From Mesorhizobium sp. J8 (GTDB taxonomy: Bacteria > Pseudomonadota > Alphaproteobacteria > Rhizobiales > Rhizobiaceae), in contig NZ_AP024109.1 of assembly GCF_016591715.1 (NCBI RefSeq), forward strand, positions 6,260,001-6,324,000: DNA of 64,000 bases, given 5' to 3'. Below the pieces are notes generated by a model, which made no database searches, was not told where the DNA came from, and saw only the letters and a list, made by a program, of their open reading frames with translations. Within the stretch, counting starts at the first letter, position 1. Each line of letters opens with the position of its first letter. The position numbers were made by a program, and so were the translations under genes. Positions 47,554 to 56,962 of the stretch are shown in pieces.

Positions 47554-48120
47554 ATGGCCAAGATCAGTGGCAGCGAAATCCGTCCCGGCTATGTCATCGA
47601 GCACGATGGCGGCCTGTGGGTGGCGGTCAAGACCAACACCGTCAAGCCCGGCAAGGGCGGTGCCTACAACCAGGTCGAGCTGAAGAACCTGATCAACGGC
47701 ACAAAGCTCAACGAGCGTTTCCGCTCAGCCGAGACCGTCGAGCAGATAAGGCTCGATCTCAAGGACTTCTCGTTCCTCTACGAGCAGGGCGACGCGCTGG
47801 TCTTCATGGACACCGAAAGCTACGAGCAGCTCGAACTGGCAAAGGACTTCGTCGGCGAGCGCGCCGCCTTCCTGCAGGACGGAATGATGGTAACGGTGCA
47901 ACTCTACGAGGAGCGGCCGATCGGCATCTCCCTGCCCGACCAGGTGACGCTGACCGTGACCGAGGCAGACCCGGTGGTGCGGGGCCAGACGGCCGCTTCC
48001 TCCTATAAGCCGGCGGTGCTGGAAAACGGCATCCGCGTGCTGGTGCCACCCTTCATCTCGGCCGGCGAGCGCATCATCGTCGACACCAACGAAATCACCT
48101 ACATGCGCCGCGCGGACTAA
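47554..48120 (+). CDS. efp: Elongation factor P
   Basis: 188 residues, three-domain EF-P. It rescues ribosomes stalled at polyproline; the very Pro-rich TolA and 9002-10798 proteins in this window would be likely clients. The modification loop is T-V-K-P-G-K-G-G-A with Lys34, the site that is beta-lysylated in EpmA-type systems. The start at 47554 is the normal EF-P N-terminus ([14 protein letters not shown]). efp-suhB adjacency is common in rhizobia. Confidence 0.97.
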   Translation: MAKISGSEIRPGYVIEHDGGLWVAVKTNTVKPGKGGAYNQVELKNLINGTKLNERFRSAETVEQIRLDLKDFSFLYEQGDALVFMDTESYEQLELAKDFVGERAAFLQDGMMVTVQLYEERPIGISLPDQVTLTVTEADPVVRGQTAASSYKPAVLENGIRVLVPPFISAGERIIVDTNEITYMRRAD

Positions 48121-48247
48121 AGCACGATCCGAACCGAAGGTCAGCGCAGCAAAGTTGCAGATTTTTCGGACAAGATCATGCTTCAAAACAAATTCTGGAA
48201 CGAGATAGGGTAATCTCGTTCCAGGCGGCCGAAAGCAGGAAGAAAAA
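48121..48247. other. efp-suhB intergenic region with a hairpin
   Basis: Contains GGAACGAGAT-AGGGTA-ATCTCGTTCC (48199-48224), a strong 10-bp stem, and an AGCACGATCCGAA...TTTTCGGACAAGATCATGCTT stretch of a type I would expect to be an interspersed repeat. Only one copy is seen here. Confidence 0.5.
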
Positions 48248-49048
48248 ATGGCGCGTTCAGCTCTCCTCAACGTCATGGTCCAGGCTGCGATGAAGGCCGG
48301 CCGTTCGCTGTCGCGCGACTTCGGCGAGGTGCAGAACCTGCAGGTCTCGATGAAGGGACCGGGCGACTATGTCAGCCAGGCCGACCGCAAGGCCGAAGAG
48401 ATCGTCTTCGCCGAGCTGTCGAAGGCGCGGCCGGGCTACGCCTTCCTGATGGAGGAGCGCGGCTCCGTCGAGGGCGAGGACGCCCAGCACCGCTGGATCG
48501 TCGATCCGCTCGACGGCACCACCAACTTCCTGCACGGCATCCCGCTCTTCTCGGTGTCGATCGCGCTCGAGCGCCAGGGCCAGATCGTCGCCGGCGTCGT
48601 CTACAATCCGGCGATGGACGAGCTCTACACGGCCGAGCGCGGCGGCGGCGCGTTCATGAACGACCGCCGGCTGCGCGTTGCCGGGCGCTCCAAGCTGATC
48701 GACAGCGTTATCGGCTGCGGCGTGCCGCATCTCGGCCGCGGCCAGCACGGCAATTTCCTGATCGAGCTGCGCAACGTCATGGCCGAAGTCTCCGGCGTTC
48801 GCCGCCTGGGCTCCGCCGCGCTCGACCTCGCCTATGTCGCGGCCGGACGCATGGACGGTTTCTGGGAAACCGGCCTGTCGTCCTGGGACATCGCCGCCGG
48901 CATCCTTCTGGTACGCGAGGCCGGCGGCTACGTCTCCGACATGGATGGCGGACAGGGCATGCTGGACAGCGGCGAGGTCGTCGCCGGCAACGAGCTCATC
49001 CAGCGCGCGCTGCTGAAAACCGTGAAGAAGCCGCTGGCTCCCCGCTGA
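48248..49048 (+). CDS. suhB: Inositol-monophosphatase family protein (SuhB-like)
   Basis: 266 residues. Metal-site motifs: E-E-R-G-S (about 75), I-V-D-P-L-D-G-T-T-N-F-L-H-G (about 85-97) and the C-terminal S-S-W-D-I-A-A-G. The family hydrolyses inositol-1-phosphate and related substrates; SuhB in enterobacteria also assists rRNA antitermination. Context (downstream of efp) does not distinguish these roles. Confidence 0.92.
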   Translation: MARSALLNVMVQAAMKAGRSLSRDFGEVQNLQVSMKGPGDYVSQADRKAEEIVFAELSKARPGYAFLMEERGSVEGEDAQHRWIVDPLDGTTNFLHGIPLFSVSIALERQGQIVAGVVYNPAMDELYTAERGGGAFMNDRRLRVAGRSKLIDSVIGCGVPHLGRGQHGNFLIELRNVMAEVSGVRRLGSAALDLAYVAAGRMDGFWETGLSSWDIAAGILLVREAGGYVSDMDGGQGMLDSGEVVAGNELIQRALLKTVKKPLAPR

Positions 49049-49161
49049 TCAATTAGGCCCGGTTGCGCGTCGAAAGGACGCGCGGCTCTGGTCGCAAAAC
49101 CGCAACCGAAGCTTGAAATAATGGCCCGCGAACGCCCAGATTAGGCGTTGCAGGATCATTC

Positions 49162-49854
49162 ATGAACGACGCCCGGCCGGATACACCGCTTGACATTCCC
49201 TTTGTGGGGCGCTGGCACTATTCGCGCGCCGAAATGATCGCCGATGGCATCGTCCATGCGGTGGGCATCGTGCTGGCGATCGCCGCCGGCTCGGCGTTCC
49301 TGGCCTTGGCCGCCTTCCACGCCGGCCCCGGCGAATATGTCGCCGCGGTGTTCTATGTGGTGTCGCTGCTCACTGTGCTCTCGGTGTCGCTGGCCTATAA
49401 TCTATGGCCGGTCTCGTGGCCGGCGAAGTGGATCCTGCGCCGCTTCGACCATGCCGCGATCTATCTGCTGATCGCCGCCACCTACACGCCCTTCCTCGCC
49501 CAGCTCGACAACTCGCCGCTGGCGCTGCCCATGATCGTCGTCGTGTGGGGTGCGGCCGTTGCCGGCATCGCCATCAAGATGTTCCTGCCCGGCCGCTACG
49601 ACCGGCTGGCCATCGTCTTCTATCTCGCCATCGGCTGGAGCGGCGTCGTGCTCGCCGGACCGCTGGTCCGCACGCTGCCGACGGCCTCGGTGGCGCTGCT
49701 CGTCGCCGGCGGCATGGTCTATTCCCTGGGCGTCATCTTCTTCGCCTGGAAGGGCCTGCGCTTCCACAATGCCGTCTGGCACGGCTTCGTCGTCACCGGC
49801 GCCGGCCTGCATCTGGCCGCCATGGTCGACTGCCTGGTCGTCAACCGGTTCTAG
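49162..49854 (+). CDS. Hemolysin III / PAQR-family membrane protein
   Basis: 230 residues with seven membrane spans. ADGIVHAVGIVLAIAAG starts the family, and FDHAAIYLLIAATYTPF and the C-terminal [16 protein letters not shown] carry the conserved His/Asp metal site of PAQR-type hydrolases. The name comes from a Bacillus cytolysin; in most bacteria the role is membrane homeostasis. Confidence 0.9.
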   Translation: MNDARPDTPLDIPFVGRWHYSRAEMIADGIVHAVGIVLAIAAGSAFLALAAFHAGPGEYVAAVFYVVSLLTVLSVSLAYNLWPVSWPAKWILRRFDHAAIYLLIAATYTPFLAQLDNSPLALPMIVVVWGAAVAGIAIKMFLPGRYDRLAIVFYLAIGWSGVVLAGPLVRTLPTASVALLVAGGMVYSLGVIFFAWKGLRFHNAVWHGFVVTGAGLHLAAMVDCLVVNRF

Positions 49855-49965
49855 GCCTGTGGCGCGGGCCAATCGGCCATATTGCCAAGCGCCATTCAAT
49901 TTGGTCACAATTCCGTTTAGAGTCGCGGCAATTCTGCGGCGGGTGGCATCGGAAACGGGGCACGG

Positions 49966-50985
49966 ATGGCTTTTCTCAGATCCTTCGGCAGGCGATCGGA
50001 CGTCCTGGTCTATGATCCGCACAAGCTGTCCAGCCCGCAGGTCTTCCTGCTCACCATGGTGATCTTCCTGATCATCGTCGCTTTCATCGCCGCCATCCTC
50101 ACCCGCCAGATCTCGACCGCCTTCTCCAGCAATCCGGGCCTCAACGGATTGATAGTCGGCGTGCTGGCGGTGGGCATCCTGCTTGCCTTCATCCAGGTCG
50201 GGCGGCTGTTCCGCGAGGTGCGCTGGGTCAACTCCTTCCGCGCCGGCTCCGAAACCACCGAGCCGGTGCTTCTGGCGCCGATGAAGGCGATGATCGGCCG
50301 CTCGTCGACGATCGCATTTTCGACCTCGTCGATGCGCACGATGCTCGATTCCATCGCCACCCGCCTCGACGAGAGCCGCGACACCTCGCGCTATCTGGTC
50401 GGCCTGCTCGTGTTCCTCGGCCTGCTCGGCACCTTCTGGGGTCTGCTCAACACCATCGCCTCGATTCGCGAGACGATCGAGGCGCTGGACCCGGGCACCG
50501 GCGACGCGGCGGCTGTGCTCGACGCGCTGAAGCAGGGCCTGTCGGCCCCGCTCGCCGGTATGGGCACCGCGTTTTCGTCCTCGCTGTTCGGCCTCTCCGG
50601 CTCGCTCGTGCTCGGCTTCCTCGACCTGCAGGCCGGCCGTGCCCAGACGCGTTTTTACACTGAGCTCGAGAACTGGCTGTCCTCGGTCACCGACCTCTCG
50701 TCCGACATCGTCGTTTCCGACTCGGCCAAGACCGAGTCCTCCGAGGACATCAGGCTCCTGTCGGAGCGACTGCGCAGCCTGCAGGAGAATGGCGGCGCGT
50801 CCAATCCGCGTGTCGCCACCGCCATGGCCAATCTTGCCGACGGCATCTCGGGGCTGGTCAAGAACATGCGCTCGGAGCAGCAGATCATGCGCGACTGGGT
50901 CGAAGCCCAGTCCGACGAGCAGAAAGCCATGCGCAACACGCTGGAAAAGATCGCCGACGCGCTGAAGAAGCAAGGGGTCCACTGA
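49966..50985 (+). CDS. MotA/TolQ/ExbB-like proton-channel protein, orphan
   Basis: 339 residues with four predicted spans (about 24-45, 61-80, 143-167, 195-225). The last two carry the channel motifs LVFLGLLGTFWGLLNTIASI and PLAGMGTAFSSSLFGLSGSLVLGFLDL. The C-terminal 115 residues are soluble and helical. It is one base upstream of an OmpA-domain partner (TGACGTG junction). Flagellar genes are absent, and a tolQ is elsewhere in the window, so this is a separate stator-like system of unknown output. Confidence 0.88.
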   Translation: MAFLRSFGRRSDVLVYDPHKLSSPQVFLLTMVIFLIIVAFIAAILTRQISTAFSSNPGLNGLIVGVLAVGILLAFIQVGRLFREVRWVNSFRAGSETTEPVLLAPMKAMIGRSSTIAFSTSSMRTMLDSIATRLDESRDTSRYLVGLLVFLGLLGTFWGLLNTIASIRETIEALDPGTGDAAAVLDALKQGLSAPLAGMGTAFSSSLFGLSGSLVLGFLDLQAGRAQTRFYTELENWLSSVTDLSSDIVVSDSAKTESSEDIRLLSERLRSLQENGGASNPRVATAMANLADGISGLVKNMRSEQQIMRDWVEAQSDEQKAMRNTLEKIADALKKQGVH

Positions 50986-50986
50986 C

Positions 50987-52015
50987 GTGGCACTGGCAAG
51001 ACGGCGCGCCGACCGCCGCATCGACTACTGGCCGGGTTTCGTCGACGCACTGTCGACGCTGTTGCTCGCGATCATGTTCCTGCTCACCGTCTTCGTGCTG
51101 GCGCAATTCCTGCTCAGCCGCGAGATCTCCGGCAAGGACGCGGTGCTGAACCGCCTCAACTCGCAGATCAACGAGCTGACCCAGCTGCTCGCGCTGGAAC
51201 GCACGAACAGCCAGGACAAGGAGGATTCGCTCGCCAACCTGCAGGCGTCACTGTCGGCGGCGCAAGCCGAGAAGAGCCGCCTCGAACAACTGCTGGCGCA
51301 AGGCGCCGGCGCCGGCGACGCGGCCAACAAGCGGGCGGACCAGCTTTCCGGCGAGCTCAGCAACCAGCGCCAGATCAGCCAGCAGGCGCTGAGCCAGGTC
51401 GAGATCCTCAACCAGCAGATCGCGGCGCTGCGCAAGCAGATCGCGGCGCTCGAGGACGCGCTCAACGTCTCCGAGCAGCGTGACCAGGAATCCAACACCA
51501 AGATCGCCGATCTCGGCCGCCGCCTGAATGTCGCGCTGGCGCAGCGCGTCCAGGAGCTCAACCGCTACCGTTCCGACTTCTTCGGCCGGCTGCGCGAGAT
51601 CCTCGCCGACCGCGAGAACATCCGCATCGTCGGCGATCGTTTCGTCTTCCAGTCGGAGGTGCTGTTCCCGACCGGCTCCGACGTGATCAACGACGCCGGC
51701 AAGGTCGAGATGAAGAAGCTCGCCGACGCCATCATCGAATTGCAGAAGGAAATCCCGCCGGAGATCAGCTGGGTGCTGCGCGTCGACGGCCACACCGACA
51801 ACAAGCCGCTGTCCGGCACCGGCCGCTATCGCGACAACTGGGAACTGTCGACCGCGCGCGCCACCTCGGTGGTGAAATTCCTGATCGAGAACGGTGTGCC
51901 GGCCAACCGGCTGGTGGCTGCCGGCTTCGGCGAGTTCCAGCCGCTCGATCCGGCCGACACCGACGAGGCGCGCAGCAAGAACCGCCGCATTGAGCTGAAG
52001 CTCACCGAACGGTGA
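50987..52015 (+). CDS. MotB-like/OmpA-domain peptidoglycan-binding protein
   Basis: 342 residues, GTG start. A basic N-terminus is followed by one membrane span with a central aspartate (DYWPGFVDALSTLLLAIMFL, Asp near 22), as in MotB/ExbD. A coiled coil of about 130 residues follows (55-190, heptads such as LNSQINELTQLLALE). The C-terminal OmpA domain has LRVDGHTDNKPLSGTG and N-W-E-L-S-T-A-R-A, the peptidoglycan-binding residues. It is coupled to the MotA-like gene; the pair looks like a proton-driven motor anchored to the wall. The long coiled coil is longer than in flagellar MotB. Confidence 0.9.
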   Translation: MALARRRADRRIDYWPGFVDALSTLLLAIMFLLTVFVLAQFLLSREISGKDAVLNRLNSQINELTQLLALERTNSQDKEDSLANLQASLSAAQAEKSRLEQLLAQGAGAGDAANKRADQLSGELSNQRQISQQALSQVEILNQQIAALRKQIAALEDALNVSEQRDQESNTKIADLGRRLNVALAQRVQELNRYRSDFFGRLREILADRENIRIVGDRFVFQSEVLFPTGSDVINDAGKVEMKKLADAIIELQKEIPPEISWVLRVDGHTDNKPLSGTGRYRDNWELSTARATSVVKFLIENGVPANRLVAAGFGEFQPLDPADTDEARSKNRRIELKLTER

Positions 52016-52266
52016 TTCATTATCACATGAAGTCACGGGAAGTTGTTCGCCGGCTGAATACTTAGCGCGACAAGTCCAACCGGCAAGGCTTGAAAACATT
52101 ATCTTTTTTTAATTACACATCGCGAAATCACACTCCTAATTTGCCGCGCAGGGCCGGGGACCGCCGGCGATGCCTCCCATCGCGACGCGACGGAACCGGA
52201 CGGCCCGGAAAGGTCGGAAGGCAATGCGGCAGGGCCGCCACCTTCCCTATAGAAGGATGCGCTGCC
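52016..52266. other. Intergenic region upstream of the small secreted protein
   Basis: 251 nt with an A+T-rich stretch at 52095-52130, a likely promoter, and a G+C-rich leader with inverted segments before the ATG. No named RNA. Confidence 0.4.
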
Positions 52267-52692
52267 ATGCGCGCTTCAACATCCCTCAAGACTGCAACCC
52301 TGGCTGCCGCGCTGATCGCGGCCCCGCTCGCCGGCGCCTATGCGGCCGGGCACCACAAGGGGCTTCTCGACGCGACCCCTCCAGCCGAGTTCATCGGCCC
52401 GCGCGTGACCGGCCTGATCGATCAGGTCCAGGGCGTGGATCAGGGCATCACCGACGCCCGGCAGGCCAACAACATTTCGGCTTCCGAGGCGCAGCAACTG
52501 CACATGCGCGCCGCGCGCATCAGCCAGGCCGCGGAGCATGTCGCGGCGTCGGATCACGGCAGGATCCCGTCCCCGCAATACCACGAGCTGCTGCGCCGCC
52601 TCGACAATGTCGACCAGAGGCTGATGAACGATACCGGCAGCGGCTTCATGGTGGGCGACGGCTCAGACGGCGGCAATTACCCGAACGGCTGA
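52267..52692 (+). CDS. Small secreted protein, function unknown
   Basis: 141 residues. The signal peptide is at about 1-26 (ends A-Y-A-A). The mature part is helical, with G-L-I-D-Q-V-Q-G-V-D-Q-G-I-T-D-A-R-Q-A and a following L-L-R-R-L-D-N-V-D-Q-R-L-M, then a Gly/Asp-rich tail. The two Q/D-spaced helices look like a short internal repeat. No cysteines. I do not recognise a family. Confidence 0.8.
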   Translation: MRASTSLKTATLAAALIAAPLAGAYAAGHHKGLLDATPPAEFIGPRVTGLIDQVQGVDQGITDARQANNISASEAQQLHMRAARISQAAEHVAASDHGRIPSPQYHELLRRLDNVDQRLMNDTGSGFMVGDGSDGGNYPNG

Positions 52693-52774
52693 CATTTCCG
52701 GAGGAAATGGAAGGGACCACCTGGCGCCCGCGGGACCTGGCCCCGGGGGCGTCCTTTTTCGATTGCTGTTCCGA

Positions 52775-53128
52775 TTACAGGCCGAGCCAAAGCGCGACGA
52801 TGGCGAGCACCGCCGGCACCGTCTGGATGAAGAGGATCTTGCGGCCGACGGTCGCCGCGCCGTGGAGGCCGGCTATCGCGACGCAGAGCAGGAAGAACAT
52901 CTTGATCTGAAATCCGGCTGCGCCGAGGTAGAGACCCCAGATCAGGCCCGCGGCGAGAAAGCCGTTATAGAGGCCCTGATTGGCGGCGAGCACCTTCGAG
53001 GCGCTGGCGAATTCCGGCGTCAGCCCGAACGCCTTGTGGCCGCGCGGCGTGTCCCACAACACCATCTCCAGATAGACGATATAGCAATGGACCAGCGCCA
53101 CCAGCCCGACCAGGATATTGCCGACCAT
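52775..53128 (-). CDS. DUF1304-family small membrane protein
   Basis: 117 residues with four spans. G-L-V-A-L-V-H-C-Y-I-V-Y-L-E-M-V-L-W is the DUF1304 opening, and V-L-A-A-N-Q-G-L-Y-N-G-F-L-A-A-G-L the central motif. GGAGGGG lies 4-8 nt before the ATG at 53128; the very long upstream frame is antisense to the M32 gene. Function unknown. Confidence 0.88.
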   Translation of the reverse strand: MVGNILVGLVALVHCYIVYLEMVLWDTPRGHKAFGLTPEFASASKVLAANQGLYNGFLAAGLIWGLYLGAAGFQIKMFFLLCVAIAGLHGAATVGRKILFIQTVPAVLAIVALWLGL

Positions 53129-53272
53129 CGTCCCCTCCAGTTTGTTCCCGGCATTGATCACGCAGTCACCTTGCAAGGCAAGACCGCTGGTTCCATTCCG
53201 GCCGATAAGGGTTGCCAAGGCCGGCGCCTTGGTATCTTTTCGCGCCAGCCAAATTGAAGCCCGGAATCCATC

Positions 53273-54757
53273 ATGTCCTTCCAGAAACTCGACGAACTCG
53301 GCCACAAGCTCGAAGCGCTGGAACATGCTTTGGCTATCCTCGGCGCCGACGAGGCGACGCATATGGCGGTCGGCGGCGGCGAGAAGCGCGCCGAGGCGAT
53401 GTCCTCGCTTGCCGGCATGCTGCACGCCCAAGCGACCGCACCGGAGATCGGGGACTGGATCGCCGCCGCCGAAGCCGAGCCACTGAGCGAAGAGCAGCAG
53501 GCGGCGGTCAGGGAACTGCGCCGCCAATACACCAATCTCACCTGCCTGCCTGTCGAGTTCGTCGAGCGCCAGACGGTGGCGCGCATGCGCTCCGAGCAGC
53601 TCTGGCGGAGCTTGCGCGCCACGAACGACTGGGCTGGCTTCCTGCCCGCGCTGGAAGGCGTCGTGGCCCTGGTGCGGGAGGAAGCCGCCATGCGTGCCGA
53701 CGTGCTCGGCCTGGCGCCCTATGATGCGCTGATGGAGCAGTATGATCCCGGCAACCGTGCGGCCGACATCACGCCGGTCTTCGCCGAGCTGAAAGTCTTC
53801 CTCAAGGATTTCCTGCCGCGGGCGCTGGCCGCGCAGGAGGCGCGGCTGGCAAAACACCCGTTGAAGCCGCTTTCGGGCAGCTATCCCGTCGACCGCCAGC
53901 GCGAGCTCGGACTTGCCATGATGGCGGCCGTCGGCTTCGACCTCACCCATGGCTCGCTCTCGGTATCGCACCATCCTTTCTGCGGCGGCGTGCCCACCGA
54001 CGTGCGCATCACCACCCGCTACAAGACCTCCGACTTCCTGTCGGCGCTTATGGGCGTGCTGCACGAGACCGGCCACGCGCTCTACGAGCAGAACCTGCCG
54101 AAGGCCTGGTCGCATTGGCCGCTCGGCAAGGCGCGCGGCATGGCCGTGCATGAGAGCCAGAGCCTGTTCGTCGAAAAGCAGATCGGCCGCAATCCGGCCT
54201 TCTGGCGCTGGGCGCTGCCGGTGGTCGAAAAGCATCTCGGCGAAACCTGGTCGATCGACGAGATCCTGCCGCATGTCCATCACGTCGAGCGCGGCCTGAT
54301 CCGCGTCGACGCAGACGAGGTCACCTATCCGCTGCATGTCATCCTGCGCTACGAGCTCGAGCAGGAGCTCGTCGCCGGCCGGTTGGAAGTCGCCGATCTG
54401 CCCGAGGCGTGGGACGCCAAGATGCGCGATTATCTTGGCCTCTCGACCATCGACAACCCGGCCGACGGACCGATGCAGGACGTGCACTGGCCGGGCGCCG
54501 CTTTCGGCTATTTCCCCTCCTACACGCTGGGCGCCATCATGGCGGCGCAGCAATGGGCGGCACTGACCAGGGAGCATCCGTCGGCGGACGCGGATCTCGC
54601 CAAGGGCGATTTCAGCGCCGTCAACGAGTGGCGTCGCGACAGGATCTGGTCGCAGGGCTCGCGCTGGTCGACGCCGGACCTGCTCGAGCGCGCCACTGGT
54701 GAGAAGCTCAACGCCGTTTACTTCACGGAGCACCTGCGCAGGCGTTACGGCAACTGA
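53273..54757 (+). CDS. M32-family metallocarboxypeptidase (Taq-type)
   Basis: 494 residues. The zinc site HETGHALYEQNL and the family motifs T-D-V-R-I-T-T-R-Y, HESQSLFVEKQIGR and R-V-D-A-D-E-V-T-Y-P-L-H are all intact. It is a thermostable-type carboxypeptidase removing C-terminal residues in the cytoplasm. No operon partners; divergent from the DUF1304 gene. Confidence 0.95.
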   Translation: MSFQKLDELGHKLEALEHALAILGADEATHMAVGGGEKRAEAMSSLAGMLHAQATAPEIGDWIAAAEAEPLSEEQQAAVRELRRQYTNLTCLPVEFVERQTVARMRSEQLWRSLRATNDWAGFLPALEGVVALVREEAAMRADVLGLAPYDALMEQYDPGNRAADITPVFAELKVFLKDFLPRALAAQEARLAKHPLKPLSGSYPVDRQRELGLAMMAAVGFDLTHGSLSVSHHPFCGGVPTDVRITTRYKTSDFLSALMGVLHETGHALYEQNLPKAWSHWPLGKARGMAVHESQSLFVEKQIGRNPAFWRWALPVVEKHLGETWSIDEILPHVHHVERGLIRVDADEVTYPLHVILRYELEQELVAGRLEVADLPEAWDAKMRDYLGLSTIDNPADGPMQDVHWPGAAFGYFPSYTLGAIMAAQQWAALTREHPSADADLAKGDFSAVNEWRRDRIWSQGSRWSTPDLLERATGEKLNAVYFTEHLRRRYGN

Positions 54758-54824
54758 CGCATCCGTCGATGTCTGTTGAGCCACAGCGCAAAACATGCGC
54801 GGCCGGGCTTTACTTTGGCGGGAA

Positions 54825-54843
54825 AGACTCTGACAAAGAGTCT
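54825..54843 (+). promoter_or_regulatory. Hairpin abutting the start of the DUF3857 gene
   Basis: AGACTCT-GACAA-AGAGTCT, a perfect 7-bp stem ending 3 nt before the TTG codon at 54846. It would hide the translation start, or it may mean the true start is the downstream GTG at 54867. Confidence 0.45.
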
Positions 54844-54845
54844 GG

Positions 54846-56960
54846 TTGCGTCAACGGGCTTGGATTGTGGGTAACAGTCTTCGCGGGGTCAGGTCTTTCC
54901 GCTGCCTCCTGCTCTTTTTAGTCTCGCTGGCAGGTCTGATCTCGCCTGCAGGCGCCGACGAGATCGTCCGCAAGGGGCCGGAAGCGGACTGGATCAAGGC
55001 CGTCGTTATCCCGGCTGCCGATCCGGCGCGCGCCGACCGCATCAAAAACGGCATTTCATGGCTGCTGGCGGATGAGCAGATTATCCATCGCGAGCATGGC
55101 TACGACGACTATTGGCGCTCCGTCTACAAAATAGTCGACCGTCCCGGCCTGGAACGGGGCGCCAGCATCGACCTGCAATTCGATCCCTCACGCCACAGGG
55201 TCACGCTCAATCATCTCATCATCATCCGCGACGGCCAGGTACTGGACCGGCTAGCCGATGTCAGGTTCGACATTTTCCGCCAGGAGAAGGACGCCGAAAA
55301 AGGCATCTATGATGGCTGGCTGACCGCTCACGTCAACATCGACGATGTGCGCGTCGGCGACATCGTCGACTATGGCCAGACCTATGAGAATACACCGCTC
55401 GTCGGCAAGGATCTGTTCTTCGACAGTTTCGCGACCGAATGGGACGAGCCGGTCGGGTTGATCCGCACCAGCATCACCTGGCCGGCCGCGCAGCCGCTGG
55501 CGATCAAGCCGCGCGGAACCGATATCAAGCCCGTCGTCTCCACGTCGGGCTCGGACACGGTCTATCTCTGGGAGATCGCGGATCCGAAACCCGTCAAGGT
55601 CGAGGACAATCTGCCGGCGGAATTTCCGGCGTGGGGATCGATCGACATCTCCTCGATCGCGAGCTGGCAGGGCGTGGTGGACGCCATCCAGCCTTATTAC
55701 AAGCCGGCGACCACCTTCCCCGCTGCCTTCGCCGCGAAGTTGGACGAGATCGCGGCCAAGCACCCGCAACCCGAGGATCGCATGATCCAGGCGATGCGTC
55801 TCGTCCAGGATGAGATCCGCTATGTCAGCCTGTCGATGGGCTCAGGCTCATACATTCCGCGCGACCCGGCGACGGTCATCCAGAGCGGCTTCGGCGATTG
55901 CAAGGACAAGGCCCTGCTCTTGGCTTCGGCGCTGCGGCGGCTGGGCGTCCCGGCGCAGGTGGCGTTGGCCGACCTCGACAAGGGCCGCGCGCTGGACCAG
56001 CATCTGCCGGCAATCCGCGCCTTCGACCACGCCATCGTCAAGGCAACGATCGGCGCCAAGACATACTGGCTCGATGCCACCAACTACCTGCAGGGCGGCG
56101 ATGCCAGCAACTTCTGGCAGCCGGATTACGGCTTTGCCTTGCCGCTGTTCGGCAACGGTCAACTGGAGAAGATGCCCGGTCAGCAGCTGACCGGCCCGTC
56201 CATCAAGGTCGCCGAGGACTTTTCATTTCCCGACAAGCATGATGGCCACCTGACGCTGGCGGTGCTTTCGACCTATTCGGGCGCCGACGCGGATGAGATG
56301 CGCAGCAGCTTGGCCAGCCGATCGCTGAGCGACCTATCGGACTCCTACCTGAAATATTACAGCAAGCGTTATCCCGGCATTGAGAGCGCGGCCAAGCTGG
56401 AGGTTTTCGACAATCGCGACGGCAACATCATCAATGTGCGGGAGAGCTACCAGCTACCGGCGCAGGCGTTGGCCACCAACGATCTGGCCAAGAATTTTCC
56501 GCTCAAGGCGGCCGATCTCGGCACCGATCTGCCGACGCCGACCATGGTGGACCGCGTCGGGCCGGTCGCGCTGGGCACGCCGATCTATCGCAGCCACGCC
56601 ATAACGGTCAGCAATCTGAAGGCAAGGTTTTCCGGCGAGGACATGAAAAATGTCGTGACGCCCTATCTCTCGCTGAGATCGTCATGGAGCAACACACCGA
56701 CCACATTCGAGGTGAAGTGGGACTTCCGGACGCTGGCGAGTGAGGTTCCGGCTAAGGCGATCGGCGACTATCTGAAATCGGTCAAGGATGTCGGCGACAA
56801 CATCGACTGGTCTTTCAACTTCGCCTATCAGGATGCGCCGGACGATCCCGCGCCCGTCGCCGAGCCCGATAAAGCAGTACGATTGACTACCATATTGCTG
56901 GTGCTCTCGTTCTTTGTCGGCGGGCCATTACTGATGGCCTACCGGCGCAGCAAATCTTAA
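54846..56960 (+). CDS. DUF3857 / transglutaminase-like envelope protein
   Basis: About 704 residues; the start is a TTG (54846) or GTG (54867), both without a clear ribosome-binding site. A signal peptide (CLLLFLVSLAGLISPAGA) is followed by a DUF3857 domain (about 55-220) and a transglutaminase-like core with catalytic Cys (GFGDCKDKALLLASAL), His (FDHAIVK) and Asp (YWLDATNYL). A C-terminal domain ends in one membrane span (TTILLVLSFFVGGPLLMAY). It is therefore a periplasmic protein anchored at its C-terminus. The substrate is unknown. Confidence 0.85.
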   Translation: MRQRAWIVGNSLRGVRSFRCLLLFLVSLAGLISPAGADEIVRKGPEADWIKAVVIPAADPARADRIKNGISWLLADEQIIHREHGYDDYWRSVYKIVDRPGLERGASIDLQFDPSRHRVTLNHLIIIRDGQVLDRLADVRFDIFRQEKDAEKGIYDGWLTAHVNIDDVRVGDIVDYGQTYENTPLVGKDLFFDSFATEWDEPVGLIRTSITWPAAQPLAIKPRGTDIKPVVSTSGSDTVYLWEIADPKPVKVEDNLPAEFPAWGSIDISSIASWQGVVDAIQPYYKPATTFPAAFAAKLDEIAAKHPQPEDRMIQAMRLVQDEIRYVSLSMGSGSYIPRDPATVIQSGFGDCKDKALLLASALRRLGVPAQVALADLDKGRALDQHLPAIRAFDHAIVKATIGAKTYWLDATNYLQGGDASNFWQPDYGFALPLFGNGQLEKMPGQQLTGPSIKVAEDFSFPDKHDGHLTLAVLSTYSGADADEMRSSLASRSLSDLSDSYLKYYSKRYPGIESAAKLEVFDNRDGNIINVRESYQLPAQALATNDLAKNFPLKAADLGTDLPTPTMVDRVGPVALGTPIYRSHAITVSNLKARFSGEDMKNVVTPYLSLRSSWSNTPTTFEVKWDFRTLASEVPAKAIGDYLKSVKDVGDNIDWSFNFAYQDAPDDPAPVAEPDKAVRLTTILLVLSFFVGGPLLMAYRRSKS

Positions 56961-56962
56961 AT

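Noticed and set aside
49966..52015. Zorya-type phage defence (ZorAB) reading of the MotA/MotB-like pair
   Set aside because: No ZorC, ZorD or ZorE genes nearby; neighbours are hemolysin III and a small secreted protein, and the setting is core chromosome.
52141..52250. Signal-recognition-particle RNA in the G+C-rich leader (CCCGGAAAGG segment)
   Set aside because: The conserved GGTCAGG-x-CCGGAAGG-x-AGCAGCC core of 4.5S RNA is not present and the arms do not fold into one long stem.
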